Made by a program: the position numbers and the translations under genes
The notes under the pieces: model-generated
What the model saw: only the letters and a program-made list of their open reading frames with translations
Told to the model about the DNA's origin: nothing
Database searches by the model: none
DNA from: an uncultured Acetatifactor sp.
GTDB lineage: Bacteria > Bacillota > Clostridia > Lachnospirales > Lachnospiraceae
NCBI GenBank assembly: GCA_947627535.1
Contig: CANQWM010000020.1
Location: 1 to 47,112, forward strand
Length of the DNA stretch: 47,112 nt
Direction: 5' to 3'
Shown: positions 24,654 through 32,966 of the stretch, one piece after another
Numbering within the stretch: position 1 is the first letter of the stretch
How the letters are laid out: each line of letters begins with the position of its first letter

Positions 24654-26000
24654 TTAAGTTTTTATAAAGGCTCTTGCCAAAGCGCCGCCGGGAAGATTTT
24701 CTCCGCCGTTGGAAAGCTCCAGACATCCGCCGTGCTTCCGGCACAGGAGCTGTGCGATGGCAAGTCCCAGGCCGCTGTGCTTGTTGGGCTCTGAGACATG
24801 CGCGAAAGGTTTTATCTTTTCCTTTAAAAGCGTCTCCGGAAATCCGGGCCCGTCGTCCAGAACCTCTATCATAAGGTAACGGGCGTGTGTCCCGGAAGTA
24901 TCTTCCGTCACGGCAAAGGTGAGCCGCACGATCCGGCGGGCATATCGAAGAGCGTTGTCTACCAGGTTTTCCGCGATCCGGTACACCGCGTCCCTGTCCA
25001 GCGACAGGGTACACGCGCCGGATTGTTCCGTATTCTGCAATGGCGGCCCGAAGACCGGCTCCAGCCGGACCTGAGTGCCTTTTGTCAGTATGCTGAGATC
25101 CTGCGCCAGCTTTCGAGTAAATTCCGAGGCGTCCGCCGGAACCGGGTGAAGCGCGATATCCTCCAGCCGGTTCAGGTATCTGACGGATTCCGTGTACCGT
25201 TCCAGCCGCCCGGCGGCTTTTTCTATATTGCCGGCGGTCTCCCGGATCTTCTGTTTTGTCAGGCTGCCCGCCTCCAGCCTGATCTGCAGATGCTCCGCAT
25301 ATCCCTGAATGATGGCGATGGGATTTCTCAGATCGTGGGCTACGGACGAAAGGATCAGTTTTCGCTCCTGTGCCAGATCCCACATCGCGCGGTTATTTTC
25401 CGCCAGCGCCTGCCGCATCTGTTCAAAAGACCGGCACAGTGCGCCGAGTTCATTGTCGGATCCGCATTCTACGGTGAAGTCCAGATCCTGTCGGCTGATA
25501 TGCTCAGCGGCGTCGTCAAGAACCGTGATGGGGGGCGAAAGCTTTTTCCGGTAGAACCATAGGGCGCAAAAAAGAAAGCCCGCCACGGAGTATGCGGCGG
25601 GCAGAACGCCCATGGCGATTCCCGCTCCGATATATGCCGCCTTTCGGCGGGGACCTTTCCGCCCGATGCCGTAGTCAACGCTCTTTACAGAAAGTCTGAT
25701 ATCCTGCGGAGAATAGTTTTCGGTGACAGGGACGCCGTCTTCGGCGGCCGTCATCAAAAGAACGGCCTGCTCCGCGCCGTCCACCTCAAACCGCATGGAC
25801 AATGCCTCTCTGATTTTGTCCTGTGTGTACAGTTTCATAGAAAGCATGACGTAGTTTTCGTCCGGTACAAGCCATTTTCGGAGCCTCCAGCACCCGAAAA
25901 CGGTGACGGCGGAGACCGACGCCACCAAGAACAGCGTAACGCACACCGCGGCGAAAAATTCGGTTTTCAGTGATTTTTTCCCGGTTTTCAGTCCTTCCAT
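24654..26000 (-). CDS. Sensor histidine kinase
   Basis: Membrane kinase of 448 residues that should phosphorylate the response regulator encoded just upstream. Two transmembrane helices (about 17-37 and 122-149) frame an extracellular sensor region of about 85 residues. A HAMP segment follows (about 150-205). The H-box SSVAHDLRNPIAI has His222. The N-box NLVDNALRYAR and G-boxes VLDDGPGF and HSGLGLAIAQLL are intact, so it should be active. The sensor region is too short for direct binding of large substrates, which leaves room for the neighbouring lipoproteins as ligand receptors (inference). It overlaps the regulator gene by 13 bp. Confidence 0.93.
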   Translation of the reverse strand: MEGLKTGKKSLKTEFFAAVCVTLFLVASVSAVTVFGCWRLRKWLVPDENYVMLSMKLYTQDKIREALSMRFEVDGAEQAVLLMTAAEDGVPVTENYSPQDIRLSVKSVDYGIGRKGPRRKAAYIGAGIAMGVLPAAYSVAGFLFCALWFYRKKLSPPITVLDDAAEHISRQDLDFTVECGSDNELGALCRSFEQMRQALAENNRAMWDLAQERKLILSSVAHDLRNPIAIIQGYAEHLQIRLEAGSLTKQKIRETAGNIEKAAGRLERYTESVRYLNRLEDIALHPVPADASEFTRKLAQDLSILTKGTQVRLEPVFGPPLQNTEQSGACTLSLDRDAVYRIAENLVDNALRYARRIVRLTFAVTEDTSGTHARYLMIEVLDDGPGFPETLLKEKIKPFAHVSEPNKHSGLGLAIAQLLCRKHGGCLELSNGGENLPGGALARAFIKT

Positions 26001-26665
26001 TTATAACCCACTCCCCAAACGGTTTCGATATATTCCTGCTGTGTCGTCTCGCGAAGCTTTGCGCGTATCTTTCGGATATGCTCCTTTACCACGCCGCTGT
26101 CTCCCTGAGCGTCCAGACCCCATACCGCCTCATAGATCCGTTCCCGGCCAAAGATCTGGCCTCTGTTCGTCATCAGGTATTCGATCAGGTCGAACTCTCT
26201 TCTGGAAAAGAAAAGTTCTGTTTCTCTGTAAAATACCCGGCGTTGCGTTAAATCGACCAGCAGCCCGTCAGCGTTTGTCAGCACGGAGGCCCGGCTGCGG
26301 TTCCTTTCATCCCGACGCAGATGGGCGGCGACCCGCGCCGTCAGCTCCTTCAGGCTGAAGGGCTTGGTAATATAATCGTCGCCGCCCAGCGACAGGCCGT
26401 TGATCTTATCCTGTTCCGTGACCCGCGCCGTCAGAAAAAGAATGGGGCAGGCCACATGACTGCGAATATTCCGGCACAGCTCCAGACCGTTGACGCCGGG
26501 CATATTGATATCGAGAAGGATCAAATCCGGCCTTTTCTGCAGCTGCTCCAGGGCTGTGCCGCCGTCGTTGGCGGTAAGCGTCTCATATCCGCTATCCTGC
26601 AGGTGCGCCGCCAAAAGATCCGTCAGCATGATTTCATCGTCTACAATCAGAATTTTGTACTTCAT
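25988..26665 (-). CDS. OmpR-family response regulator
   Basis: Two-domain DNA-binding regulator of 225 residues. The receiver domain (1-115) has the acidic pair Asp9/Asp10 (VDDE), phosphoacceptor Asp52 (LILLDINMPG), Thr79 and Lys101 (ITKPF). The C-terminal winged helix (about 125-225) has the typical ending FGRERIYEAVWG, VVKEHIRKIRAKL and ETVWGVGYKWKD. It is the first gene of a four-gene minus-strand block: regulator, kinase, solute-binding lipoprotein, propeller lipoprotein. Its own promoter carries the same TTGAC repeats as the solute-binding promoter, suggesting autoregulation. Confidence 0.95.
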   Translation of the reverse strand: MKYKILIVDDEIMLTDLLAAHLQDSGYETLTANDGGTALEQLQKRPDLILLDINMPGVNGLELCRNIRSHVACPILFLTARVTEQDKINGLSLGGDDYITKPFSLKELTARVAAHLRRDERNRSRASVLTNADGLLVDLTQRRVFYRETELFFSRREFDLIEYLMTNRGQIFGRERIYEAVWGLDAQGDSGVVKEHIRKIRAKLRETTQQEYIETVWGVGYKWKD

Positions 26666-26702
26666 AATACCCTCGGCTTTTTGTTCTGAATAGATATTTC
26701 CT

Positions 26703-26733
26703 ATTATACGTCAAAAGGTCAAATTTCTGTCAA
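26703..26733 (-). promoter_or_regulatory. Promoter of the response regulator with TTGAC direct repeats
   Basis: On the minus strand TTGACA (26733-26728) and TTGACC (26722-26717) lie 11 bp apart, followed by TATAAT (26708-26703) 8 bp further. The first box alone would give a 19-bp spacer. The arrangement matches that before the solute-binding gene in 17 of 21 bases across the repeat block. Confidence 0.6.
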
Positions 26734-26843
26734 GTCTTCCGCTTCCGTCATACCCTTTCATGGGGGAATTGTCAGACAAAATCCGCAGACACTGTCCGGG
26801 ACCGTCGCGGGACGTCAAATGCGGCAGGCGGACAGGTTTCCCA

Positions 26844-26871
26844 TAAAGATTTGCCGCAAAACAACCGAAAT
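26844..26871 (+). promoter_or_regulatory. Sigma-28-type flagellar promoter
   Basis: TAAA (26844-26847) and ACCGAAAT (26864-26871) are separated by 16 bp, close to the flagellar sigma factor consensus TAAA-N15-GCCGATAT. The TTG start of the first flagellar gene lies about 45 bases downstream. No sigma-A promoter is evident here. Confidence 0.5.
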
Positions 26872-26915
26872 AAAAGGTAGGCGAAATACGCCCGGAAAGA
26901 TGAGGAGAATCGGAT

Positions 26916-29888
26916 TTGAAAATATCTTTGTATCAGCAGAATGTCCCCGAGACGGAAAAACAGCATACGGAAAAGAACGGGTCGGCCCGCGGCCTGCGGA
27001 GCAGCAGCCCTGCGTCCGGGGCGGTGACGCCGGGCACCGTGTACTCTGAAAACAGACAGAACTGGGCAGGCGGGGGAAGGACGGAAAAGGGCAAAAGTCT
27101 GCTTGATATCAGGCAGGAAGCACAGAACGCTGACGTGGACATCCAGCAGGATTATATGACGCTCATGTCACATACTATGTCCGAGGAAGATTATGCAAAG
27201 CTGCAGGAGGAAGGGTTTGACTTTTACAGCATGGAGCCCGGGGAGGCTGTGACCATCGTGGACAGGATCAAGGCGGAGCTGGTCCGTTCCGGGAAGGAGA
27301 TCAAGGGCTACACGGACGATCTGGATCTGGATACGCTGGCGGCCGCTCTGGGAAGTCAGACACTGGCAAACGCCCTGGCGGACAGCTTTCGGGCGGCGGA
27401 TCTTCCCATGACGGAAGAAAATCTGGAAGCGGTGGAAAGGGCCTGGAGCATGGCTTCCGAACTGCAGCCGCAGGAGGACGGAAGCAGCCGTTATATGATC
27501 GACAACGAACTGGAGCCGGAGATCTGGAATCTGTATCTGGCCCAGAACAGCGGGGCAGGTGCGGCGGGCGCCAGCGCGCCCCGGTATTATGCCGAGGATG
27601 TAGAGGGGTATTATACCCGAAGCGCCGGTCCTGAAGCGGATGGGGAGCTCGGGGAACAGATCGACCGCGTGATCGCCCAGTCCGGCAGGGAAGTGACGGA
27701 GGAGAACCGGCAAAATGCGGTGTGGCTTCTGGACAGAGGTCTGCCGCTGACGGAAGAAAATCTGGACCGATTGGAGGAACTCCAGGGGATCCGTATGCCG
27801 GTGAAGGAGGAAGAGTTTGCCCGCGCCGCGGCGAAGACCATCGCGGAGGGAGGGGATCCCATACATGCGAATCTGGGCGGAGACGGGGAAACACTTTATG
27901 AAAAGGCGGCCCGTTTTGCACAGTTCTATCAATCCGACGAGATCTGGGAACAGTTCGCGGGGGATGTGACCGCCAGAAGGCAGTTAGAGGAGATTCGCCT
28001 CCGGATGACGGCGGAGGTCAACATAAAATTGCTCAAGAGCGGCTTTTCCATCGACACTGCGCCCATGGAGCAGCTGGTGGAGGCGCTGAAGCAGGCGGAG
28101 CGGGAGCTGGCGGAACAGTATTTTCCGGAAGATGCCGGCGCGGTGGAAAAATACCGAAGCTTCCACGCGGCAAATCGTGTGGCGGAGGATCTGCCCGGTC
28201 TGCCCGCCCAGGTGCTGGGGACCTTTGCGGAAGGGCAGACCATTCCCACGGTGGAGGAGTTCCATCGAGAGGGAAAGACGGTTCAGGAAAATTATGAACA
28301 TGCAAGGGAAAGCTATGAGACCCTGATGACCGCTCCCAGAGCGGATCTGGGAGACAGCATCAAAAAAGCGTTCGCAAATGTGGATGATATCCTGCGGGAT
28401 CTGGGCATAGAGCCCGGGGAGGAAACGCGCAGAGCGGCAAGAATCCTGGGGTATAACCACATGGAGATGACGGTGGAGAATCTGAACGCGGTGATGGAGG
28501 CGGACAGACAGGTAAAATCCGTTGTGGAAAAACTGACGCCCGCGGCTGTGCTGAAGATGATCCGGGACGGCGTGAACCCCCTGGAAAAAACCTTTGGCGA
28601 GCTGGAGGATTACTTTGAGCGGATACCGGAGGAATATCGGCGGGAGGCTGAGAGCTACAGCCGGTTTTTGTACGGGCTGGAGCAGAATAAGGCAATCACC
28701 CAGGCGGAGCGGGAAAGCTATGTCGGCATCTACCGTCTGGTGCGTCAGATCGAAAAGACGGACGGGGCGGCCATCGGCGCTCTGGTCAATACGCAGGCGG
28801 AGCTTCATTTTTCCAATCTGCTCTCCGCGGTGCGAAGCGGGAAGGTAAAGTCCGTCAACGTAAAGGTGGCGGATGAGCTGGGGACGGTGTCGGAGCTGGT
28901 TCGCAGGGGGGAAACGATCCCGGAACAGATTGGGAAGGCCTTCGCACGGATCGCGGATGACGTTCTGACAGAAGTGTCATATAATGAGACGGTGGAGCGG
29001 GAATATGACCGGCAGCAGCTGGAGGAACTTCGGGAGGCGGTAAACGGGGCCGATGCGGAAAGTATTGCGCTGCTGCAGCGGGGACAGCTTTCTTCCGGCG
29101 CAGACAATCTGATGGCTGCGCAGGCTCTGCTGAACGGCAGGTCAAATCTGTTTGATCCGCTTGGCGGCGGTCGAAAAAACCGAACCGGCAGTTCCCGGGA
29201 GAATACGACAAACGTGTCGGAAAATGTCGAAAGGGGACAGGCACAGGCCGCGGAACCGCAGAAAGAAGGAGAGACGCAGACACAGATTTCGGATGAAGGA
29301 ACAAAACCCGGTGAAACGCTCTGGGAGGAGCTGGCGGAGAAGGAAAGCTTTCTTCAAAATTATGACAGCTCTGTTCAGGCAGCGTCATCGGATGTGGAAT
29401 ACGCTTCCCTTCAGGCGGCGGATACCGTTTTTGATGTGCGCGGTCTTCAGCTGCTTCACAAACAGCTTTCCGTTATGGGGGCGCTGTCGGCGCAGGAAGA
29501 ATATTTTCTTCCGATGTATGTGGGAGAGACGCTGACCAGAGTGCACCTGACCTTTGACAGGACCGGTGCGGAGAAGGGTTCCGTGAGCGTGAGTATGCAG
29601 GCGCCGGATGAGTCGAAGCTGGAAGCACGGTTTTATTTGAAGGACGGTGTGCTCCGGGGAATTTTTAAAGCCCAGGATCAAAATGAGGTAATGAAACTCC
29701 GGGATCTGGCCGATATCTTTAGAGAAGAAGTAGGAGAGGTCTGGACGGTGAGCGGTATTGAGATCGCCGCCGCGGATTCCGGAACGGCCGCGGAACCGGA
29801 AAACGCTGATTTCGCCGCCGCAGATAACGCGGAGCTTTACCGTGTGGCAAAAATGTTCCTGCAGGCAGTTCAGAAAAGAGGAATTTAG
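26916..29888 (+). CDS. DUF6240-type flagellar protein with FliK-like C-terminus
   Basis: Large Glu/Ala/Leu-rich protein of 990 residues without signal peptide or membrane segment. The TTG start has GAGGAG 8 bases upstream. Residues 65-760 consist of repeated helical units, several with the pattern 'LPMTEENLEAVERAW' / 'LPLTEENLDRLEEL' / 'MEMTVENLNAVMEAD', which recalls DUF6240 proteins of Lachnospiraceae. About 760-850 is polar linker. The last 130 residues (EYFLPMYVGETLTRVHLTF, then RFYLKDGVLRGIFKAQ, then LRDLADIFREEVGEVWTVSGIEIA) resemble the C-terminal domain of the hook-length protein FliK. It lies directly before flagellin behind a sigma-28-like promoter. A role in hook or filament assembly is inferred. 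Confidence 0.62.
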   Translation: MKISLYQQNVPETEKQHTEKNGSARGLRSSSPASGAVTPGTVYSENRQNWAGGGRTEKGKSLLDIRQEAQNADVDIQQDYMTLMSHTMSEEDYAKLQEEGFDFYSMEPGEAVTIVDRIKAELVRSGKEIKGYTDDLDLDTLAAALGSQTLANALADSFRAADLPMTEENLEAVERAWSMASELQPQEDGSSRYMIDNELEPEIWNLYLAQNSGAGAAGASAPRYYAEDVEGYYTRSAGPEADGELGEQIDRVIAQSGREVTEENRQNAVWLLDRGLPLTEENLDRLEELQGIRMPVKEEEFARAAAKTIAEGGDPIHANLGGDGETLYEKAARFAQFYQSDEIWEQFAGDVTARRQLEEIRLRMTAEVNIKLLKSGFSIDTAPMEQLVEALKQAERELAEQYFPEDAGAVEKYRSFHAANRVAEDLPGLPAQVLGTFAEGQTIPTVEEFHREGKTVQENYEHARESYETLMTAPRADLGDSIKKAFANVDDILRDLGIEPGEETRRAARILGYNHMEMTVENLNAVMEADRQVKSVVEKLTPAAVLKMIRDGVNPLEKTFGELEDYFERIPEEYRREAESYSRFLYGLEQNKAITQAERESYVGIYRLVRQIEKTDGAAIGALVNTQAELHFSNLLSAVRSGKVKSVNVKVADELGTVSELVRRGETIPEQIGKAFARIADDVLTEVSYNETVEREYDRQQLEELREAVNGADAESIALLQRGQLSSGADNLMAAQALLNGRSNLFDPLGGGRKNRTGSSRENTTNVSENVERGQAQAAEPQKEGETQTQISDEGTKPGETLWEELAEKESFLQNYDSSVQAASSDVEYASLQAADTVFDVRGLQLLHKQLSVMGALSAQEEYFLPMYVGETLTRVHLTFDRTGAEKGSVSVSMQAPDESKLEARFYLKDGVLRGIFKAQDQNEVMKLRDLADIFREEVGEVWTVSGIEIAAADSGTAAEPENADFAAADNAELYRVAKMFLQAVQKRGI
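29689..29716 (+). promoter_or_regulatory. Possible internal sigma-28 promoter for flagellin
   Basis: TAAT (29689-29692), then 16 bp, then a perfect GCCGATAT (29709-29716), inside the end of the 990-residue gene and about 175 bp before flagellin. The spacing matches the promoter at 26844. It also encodes ordinary residues (LADIF), so chance is possible. Confidence 0.35.
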
Positions 29889-29891
29889 CTT

Positions 29892-31115
29892 ATGAGAATT
29901 AATTACAATGTATCCGCAATGCTGTCGAACAATGCGCTTTCCGACAATGACAATCTGCTTTCCAAATCCTTGCAGAGACTGTCTTCCGGACTTAAGATCA
30001 ACAGCGCAAAGGATAATCCCGCGGGCCTTGCCATGGCGAAAAGGATGAACGCCCAGATCGAGAGTCTGGCGGTGGCAAATCAGAATGCCAGCGACGGCGT
30101 TTCCATCATAGAGACGGCCGACGGAGCCATGAACGAGATCAGCGAGATGCTGCAGAGAATGAACGAGCTTTCCGTGAAGGCGGCAAACGGCACCATGTCC
30201 GACAGTGACAGGGCTACCGTTCAGGAAGAGATCGTACAGCTGAAGGAAGAGATCACAAAGATTTCCGAGACAACGGAATTTAACGGGCAGAAGCTTCTGA
30301 ACGGCGAATTTTCCCTGAAGGGCTATAACCTGAACGAAGCCGTCAAGGTAAAGGTCAATGCGTATTCGGATGAGGTTCCCCCGAAGGAATACACCATCCG
30401 GAAGCTGACCATCCTGCAGAATCCGGAGGACGGCACCTATGAGGTGGCGCAGAATCCTGCGGGCGATACATCCAACAGCGTTTTGGACCTGGGACCGGAT
30501 TTCCCGGACGGCGCAAAGGTTTCCATGGAAGATGACATTGTTGTCATAAAGGATGACGCCGGGTTTGAAATGCGTCTCGATATTTCCGGAGTGGATTTTT
30601 CGGACGGAGACGATGTGGTGATAGACGGCGTGCAGATGAAGAGCGTGACGTTTGGCCTGCCGGATGCGCCGGCGGACCCGGCAGATCTCGGCACCGCCAT
30701 CGTTGTGGACGCTACCGGTATCGGCGCAATGAAGATTCAGGTGGGCGCCAACGAGGGCCAGACCATGGACATGGATATTCCCGCGATCAACCTGAAAAAT
30801 ATGGGAATAGAAAATATTGACGTAAGCACACAGGCGGGGGCGCTGGATGCCATCGAACGGATCGACGGCGCGGTGCGGTATGTTTCCTCGGTGCGCGGAC
30901 GTCTGGGCGCTTATCAGAACAGGCTGGAATCCACCATCAACAATCTGGATGTGACCAGCGAGAACATGACGGCCGCATATTCCCGGATCATGGATGTGGA
31001 TATGGCGGAGGAGATGACAAGATATACCACATATCAGGTTCTGACCCAGGCGGGAACTTCCATGCTCGCACAGGCGAACGAAAGACCCTCGCAGGTTCTT
31101 CAGCTTTTGCAATAA
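29892..31115 (+). CDS. fliC: Flagellin
   Basis: Structural protein of the flagellar filament, 407 residues. The N-terminal D0/D1 region (1-140) has the classical phrases [37 protein letters not shown] and [12 protein letters not shown]. The C-terminal D1/D0 region (about 315-407) has [20 protein letters not shown] and ends [13 protein letters not shown], lacking the terminal Arg common in flagellins. The variable, surface-exposed part (about 145-310) is acidic. The ATG at 29892 lies 3 bases after the preceding gene, with AGAGGA upstream. FliS follows 10 bases later, fitting a structure-chaperone pair. Confidence 0.97.
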   Translation: MRINYNVSAMLSNNALSDNDNLLSKSLQRLSSGLKINSAKDNPAGLAMAKRMNAQIESLAVANQNASDGVSIIETADGAMNEISEMLQRMNELSVKAANGTMSDSDRATVQEEIVQLKEEITKISETTEFNGQKLLNGEFSLKGYNLNEAVKVKVNAYSDEVPPKEYTIRKLTILQNPEDGTYEVAQNPAGDTSNSVLDLGPDFPDGAKVSMEDDIVVIKDDAGFEMRLDISGVDFSDGDDVVIDGVQMKSVTFGLPDAPADPADLGTAIVVDATGIGAMKIQVGANEGQTMDMDIPAINLKNMGIENIDVSTQAGALDAIERIDGAVRYVSSVRGRLGAYQNRLESTINNLDVTSENMTAAYSRIMDVDMAEEMTRYTTYQVLTQAGTSMLAQANERPSQVLQLLQ

Positions 31116-31125
31116 GGAGTGAAAG

Positions 31126-31602
31126 ATGACAAGGGAAGCAAAACAGCAGTTTACGCTTAGAATTACACAGGCAAATTCTACAGAACTGGTGGTGATCCTG
31201 TACGAGATGCTTCTGAGTTATCTGAAGGAGAGCACCGGTTTTCTGGAAGAAGAGGACAGGAAGGCTTTCCGGGAGGCGGTCCGTAAGGCGAGGGGCTGTC
31301 TGAACGAACTGATCAATTCTCTCCGGATGGAATATGAGCCTGCGCCAGCACTGCTGCAGCTTTATATGTTCTGCATCAGAAGACTTGCATCCGGCGAGGC
31401 GAGGAGCGAAGCGCAGCCCCTGCGGGAGATCGAGCAGGTGATACGTCCGCTCCATGACGCTTATGAAAAGATAGCGGTACAGAATGTCTCGGGCCCGGTG
31501 ATGGCAAATTCCCAGACGGTTTACGCGGGTCTGACCTACGGCAGGAACACCTTAACTGAGAACATGGCTGACCAGGGCGCGAATCGGGGAATGTATGTTT
31601 AG
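31126..31602 (+). CDS. fliS: Flagellar export chaperone FliS
   Basis: Cytosolic chaperone that binds the C-terminus of flagellin before export; 158 residues. AAGGAG overlaps the end of the flagellin gene. The block ITQANSTELVVILYEMLLSYL matches the FliS signature (usually xSPxELxxMLYxGxL). A four-helix pattern continues to about residue 125. The C-terminal tail is longer than in short FliS proteins. Its last 51 bases overlap the 3' end of the convergent yaaL gene. Confidence 0.83.
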   Translation: MTREAKQQFTLRITQANSTELVVILYEMLLSYLKESTGFLEEEDRKAFREAVRKARGCLNELINSLRMEYEPAPALLQLYMFCIRRLASGEARSEAQPLREIEQVIRPLHDAYEKIAVQNVSGPVMANSQTVYAGLTYGRNTLTENMADQGANRGMYV

Positions 31603-31848
31603 TTCCGGATCCTGGGACGGGTCCTCCGCGGCGGCCAGATCCGTCAGGTGCTTGTATCTTTTCTGGAGTGCGTTGATCTCGTAAATATAGCTGTCGATCA
31701 GATCCTCTTCGAGCGCGTTGTCAAAACCCGCATAGGCAAGATCCAGAGCCTGGCGGGTTTTTTCTATGGAATCCTGCAGTGTCACAGGGGCGTAATCCTC
31801 CTCTGCGGGACAGGTCCGGCCTGTCCTCTGGCTAAAATAAGTTTTCAT
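31552..31848 (-). CDS. yaaL: YaaL-like DUF2508 protein
   Basis: Small helical protein of 98 residues. AAAGGAT lies 9 bases before the ATG. The core EKTRQALDLAYAGFDNALEEDLIDSYIYEINALQKRYKHL fits the DUF2508/YaaL family, whose function is unknown. In Bacillus yaaL lies next to bofA on the same strand; here the two are neighbours but divergent. The 3' end overlaps fliS by 51 bp in antisense orientation. Confidence 0.78.
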   Translation of the reverse strand: MKTYFSQRTGRTCPAEEDYAPVTLQDSIEKTRQALDLAYAGFDNALEEDLIDSYIYEINALQKRYKHLTDLAAAEDPSQDPELNIHSPIRALVSHVLS

Positions 31849-31894
31849 GGCTTTCTGATCCTTTCTGCTGGATTACTAAAGTATAAACACGAAG

Positions 31895-31956
31895 AATCTG
31901 ATTTATACCAGATTATTCCAGTTTTTTGGAAAAGTCATTCAGGCAGGAATAATCTG
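31895..31956. repeat. Overlapping inverted repeats between yaaL and bofA
   Basis: CAGATTATTCC (31909-31919) and GGAATAATCTG (31946-31956) form a perfect 11-bp inverted repeat. AATCTG at 31895-31900 can pair with the same CAGATT. TTCCA/TGGAA (31916-31920 and 31927-31931) and GGCAG/CTGCC (31942-31946 and 31954-31958) offer further competing stems. Operators or alternative RNA folds are possible; no standard promoter was found here. Confidence 0.5.
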
Positions 31957-32006
31957 CCCCGTTGTCTCATAAGGTTTAGGGAGGACGGGCGGAGGACAGG
32001 AAAACG

Positions 32007-32282
32007 ATGACAAACCGGACATCCGGAATGCTGGCACTGGTGGCAGTATGCGCTGTTGTATTATTTATGGGAGTGATAAAGAAGAGATCCGAGTGGCTTT
32101 TGAACATCCTGATGAGAAGCATTTTGGGAACCATAGCGATCTATTTTGTCAATGGGGCTCTTGCGGGCGCGGGAATCGATCTTGGCGTCGGCATTAATCC
32201 TGTTACAGTTTTGACATCTGGAATACTGGGATTTCCGGGGCTTTTAGCGATTTATGGCGTTGGAGTTTACAAATATTTGTAA
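32007..32282 (+). CDS. bofA: BofA-like pro-sigma-K processing inhibitor family
   Basis: Small membrane protein of 91 residues with two or three hydrophobic helices (8-22, 36-55 and 65-88). The C-terminal signature GINPVTVLTSGILGFPGLLAIYGVGVY is the BofA family hallmark. In Bacillus BofA holds the SpoIVFB protease inactive until sigma-K is needed late in sporulation. In Clostridia the role is less certain, but the gene suggests a spore-forming lineage. GGAGGA precedes the ATG by 10 bases. Confidence 0.88.
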   Translation: MTNRTSGMLALVAVCAVVLFMGVIKKRSEWLLNILMRSILGTIAIYFVNGALAGAGIDLGVGINPVTVLTSGILGFPGLLAIYGVGVYKYL

Positions 32283-32318
32283 CAAATCACCAAAATTAAT
32301 TTTTTGGGATTATTTCTA

Positions 32319-32347
32319 TTGCAATTTCAAAAATCTTTGGGTATAAT
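32319..32347 (+). promoter_or_regulatory. Promoter of the Tad pilus operon
   Basis: TTGCAA (32319-32324) and TATAAT (32342-32347) are separated by 17 bp. The leader of about 110 nt begins with an imperfect palindrome (32356-32379) centred on GTGATCAC (32365-32372), a possible operator at the transcription start. Confidence 0.7.
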
Positions 32348-32462
32348 GCGATTACATCAAGTCAGTGATCACTTTTGATTCTAACATTCCTTTTATTCGA
32401 GAGGCAGTTTTCGCTTCGGATTTCAGGTAAGATTGATCAGAGAAAAGGAGATGATGTAGTTT

Positions 32463-32966
32463 TTGGCGGCATTGTGTGTTCTGTTGCTGGCTGCCTGCTG
32501 TTTTGACTATCGAAAGAAAAAGATCCCAAACTATCTGATTATAGTTATTGCGTCCACATGCCTTTTATGGCGATTTGGAACAGAGGGAATACGGGGAGCT
32601 GCGGGGTGTGTCCTGCAGGCGCTGGCTGTGGGAGGTATTCTCTATCCGCTCTATCGGATCGGCGCCATAGGTGCAGGGGATATTAAGTTGTTCGGTGTCA
32701 CAGCGGGTTTTCTGCCATTCAAAAAAGTCTTTTTGTTCTTGTTTGTATCTTTGCTGATCGCGGCAATGATCTCATTGGTAAAACTTTTTCGGTACGGGAA
32801 TATGGCAAAGCGTCTTCGATATTTGACGGAATATCTGGCGGACGTGTATCAAAGCGGCAGATGGCGGCTCTATTTGGAAGAGGATGCGGACAGCCCTGAT
32901 ATCAGGCTGTGCCTCTCCGGCCCTGTGTTTTTCAGCCTGCTGCTGTATCTGGGAGGTGTCTTTTGA
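32463..32966 (+). CDS. tadV: Prepilin peptidase TadV/CpaA (A24 family), first copy
   Basis: Integral membrane aspartic protease that should remove the leader of Flp prepilin. 167 residues; the catalytic aspartates are Asp15 (FDYRKKKIPN) and Asp73 in the canonical GxGD motif (GAIGAGDIKLF). About five hydrophobic segments are visible; the region 110-145 is a charged loop and a final helix closes the protein. A stop codon two codons upstream (TAG at 32457) makes the TTG at 32463 the first possible start, with AGGAG 12 bases before it. The stop overlaps the start of tadZ. Confidence 0.88.
   Translation: MAALCVLLLAACCFDYRKKKIPNYLIIVIASTCLLWRFGTEGIRGAAGCVLQALAVGGILYPLYRIGAIGAGDIKLFGVTAGFLPFKKVFLFLFVSLLIAAMISLVKLFRYGNMAKRLRYLTEYLADVYQSGRWRLYLEEDADSPDIRLCLSGPVFFSLLLYLGGVF

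Noticed and set aside
29385..31112. 575-codon open frame on the minus strand
   Set aside because: It mirrors flagellin and the end of the FliK-like gene. Composition follows from codon bias on the true strand.
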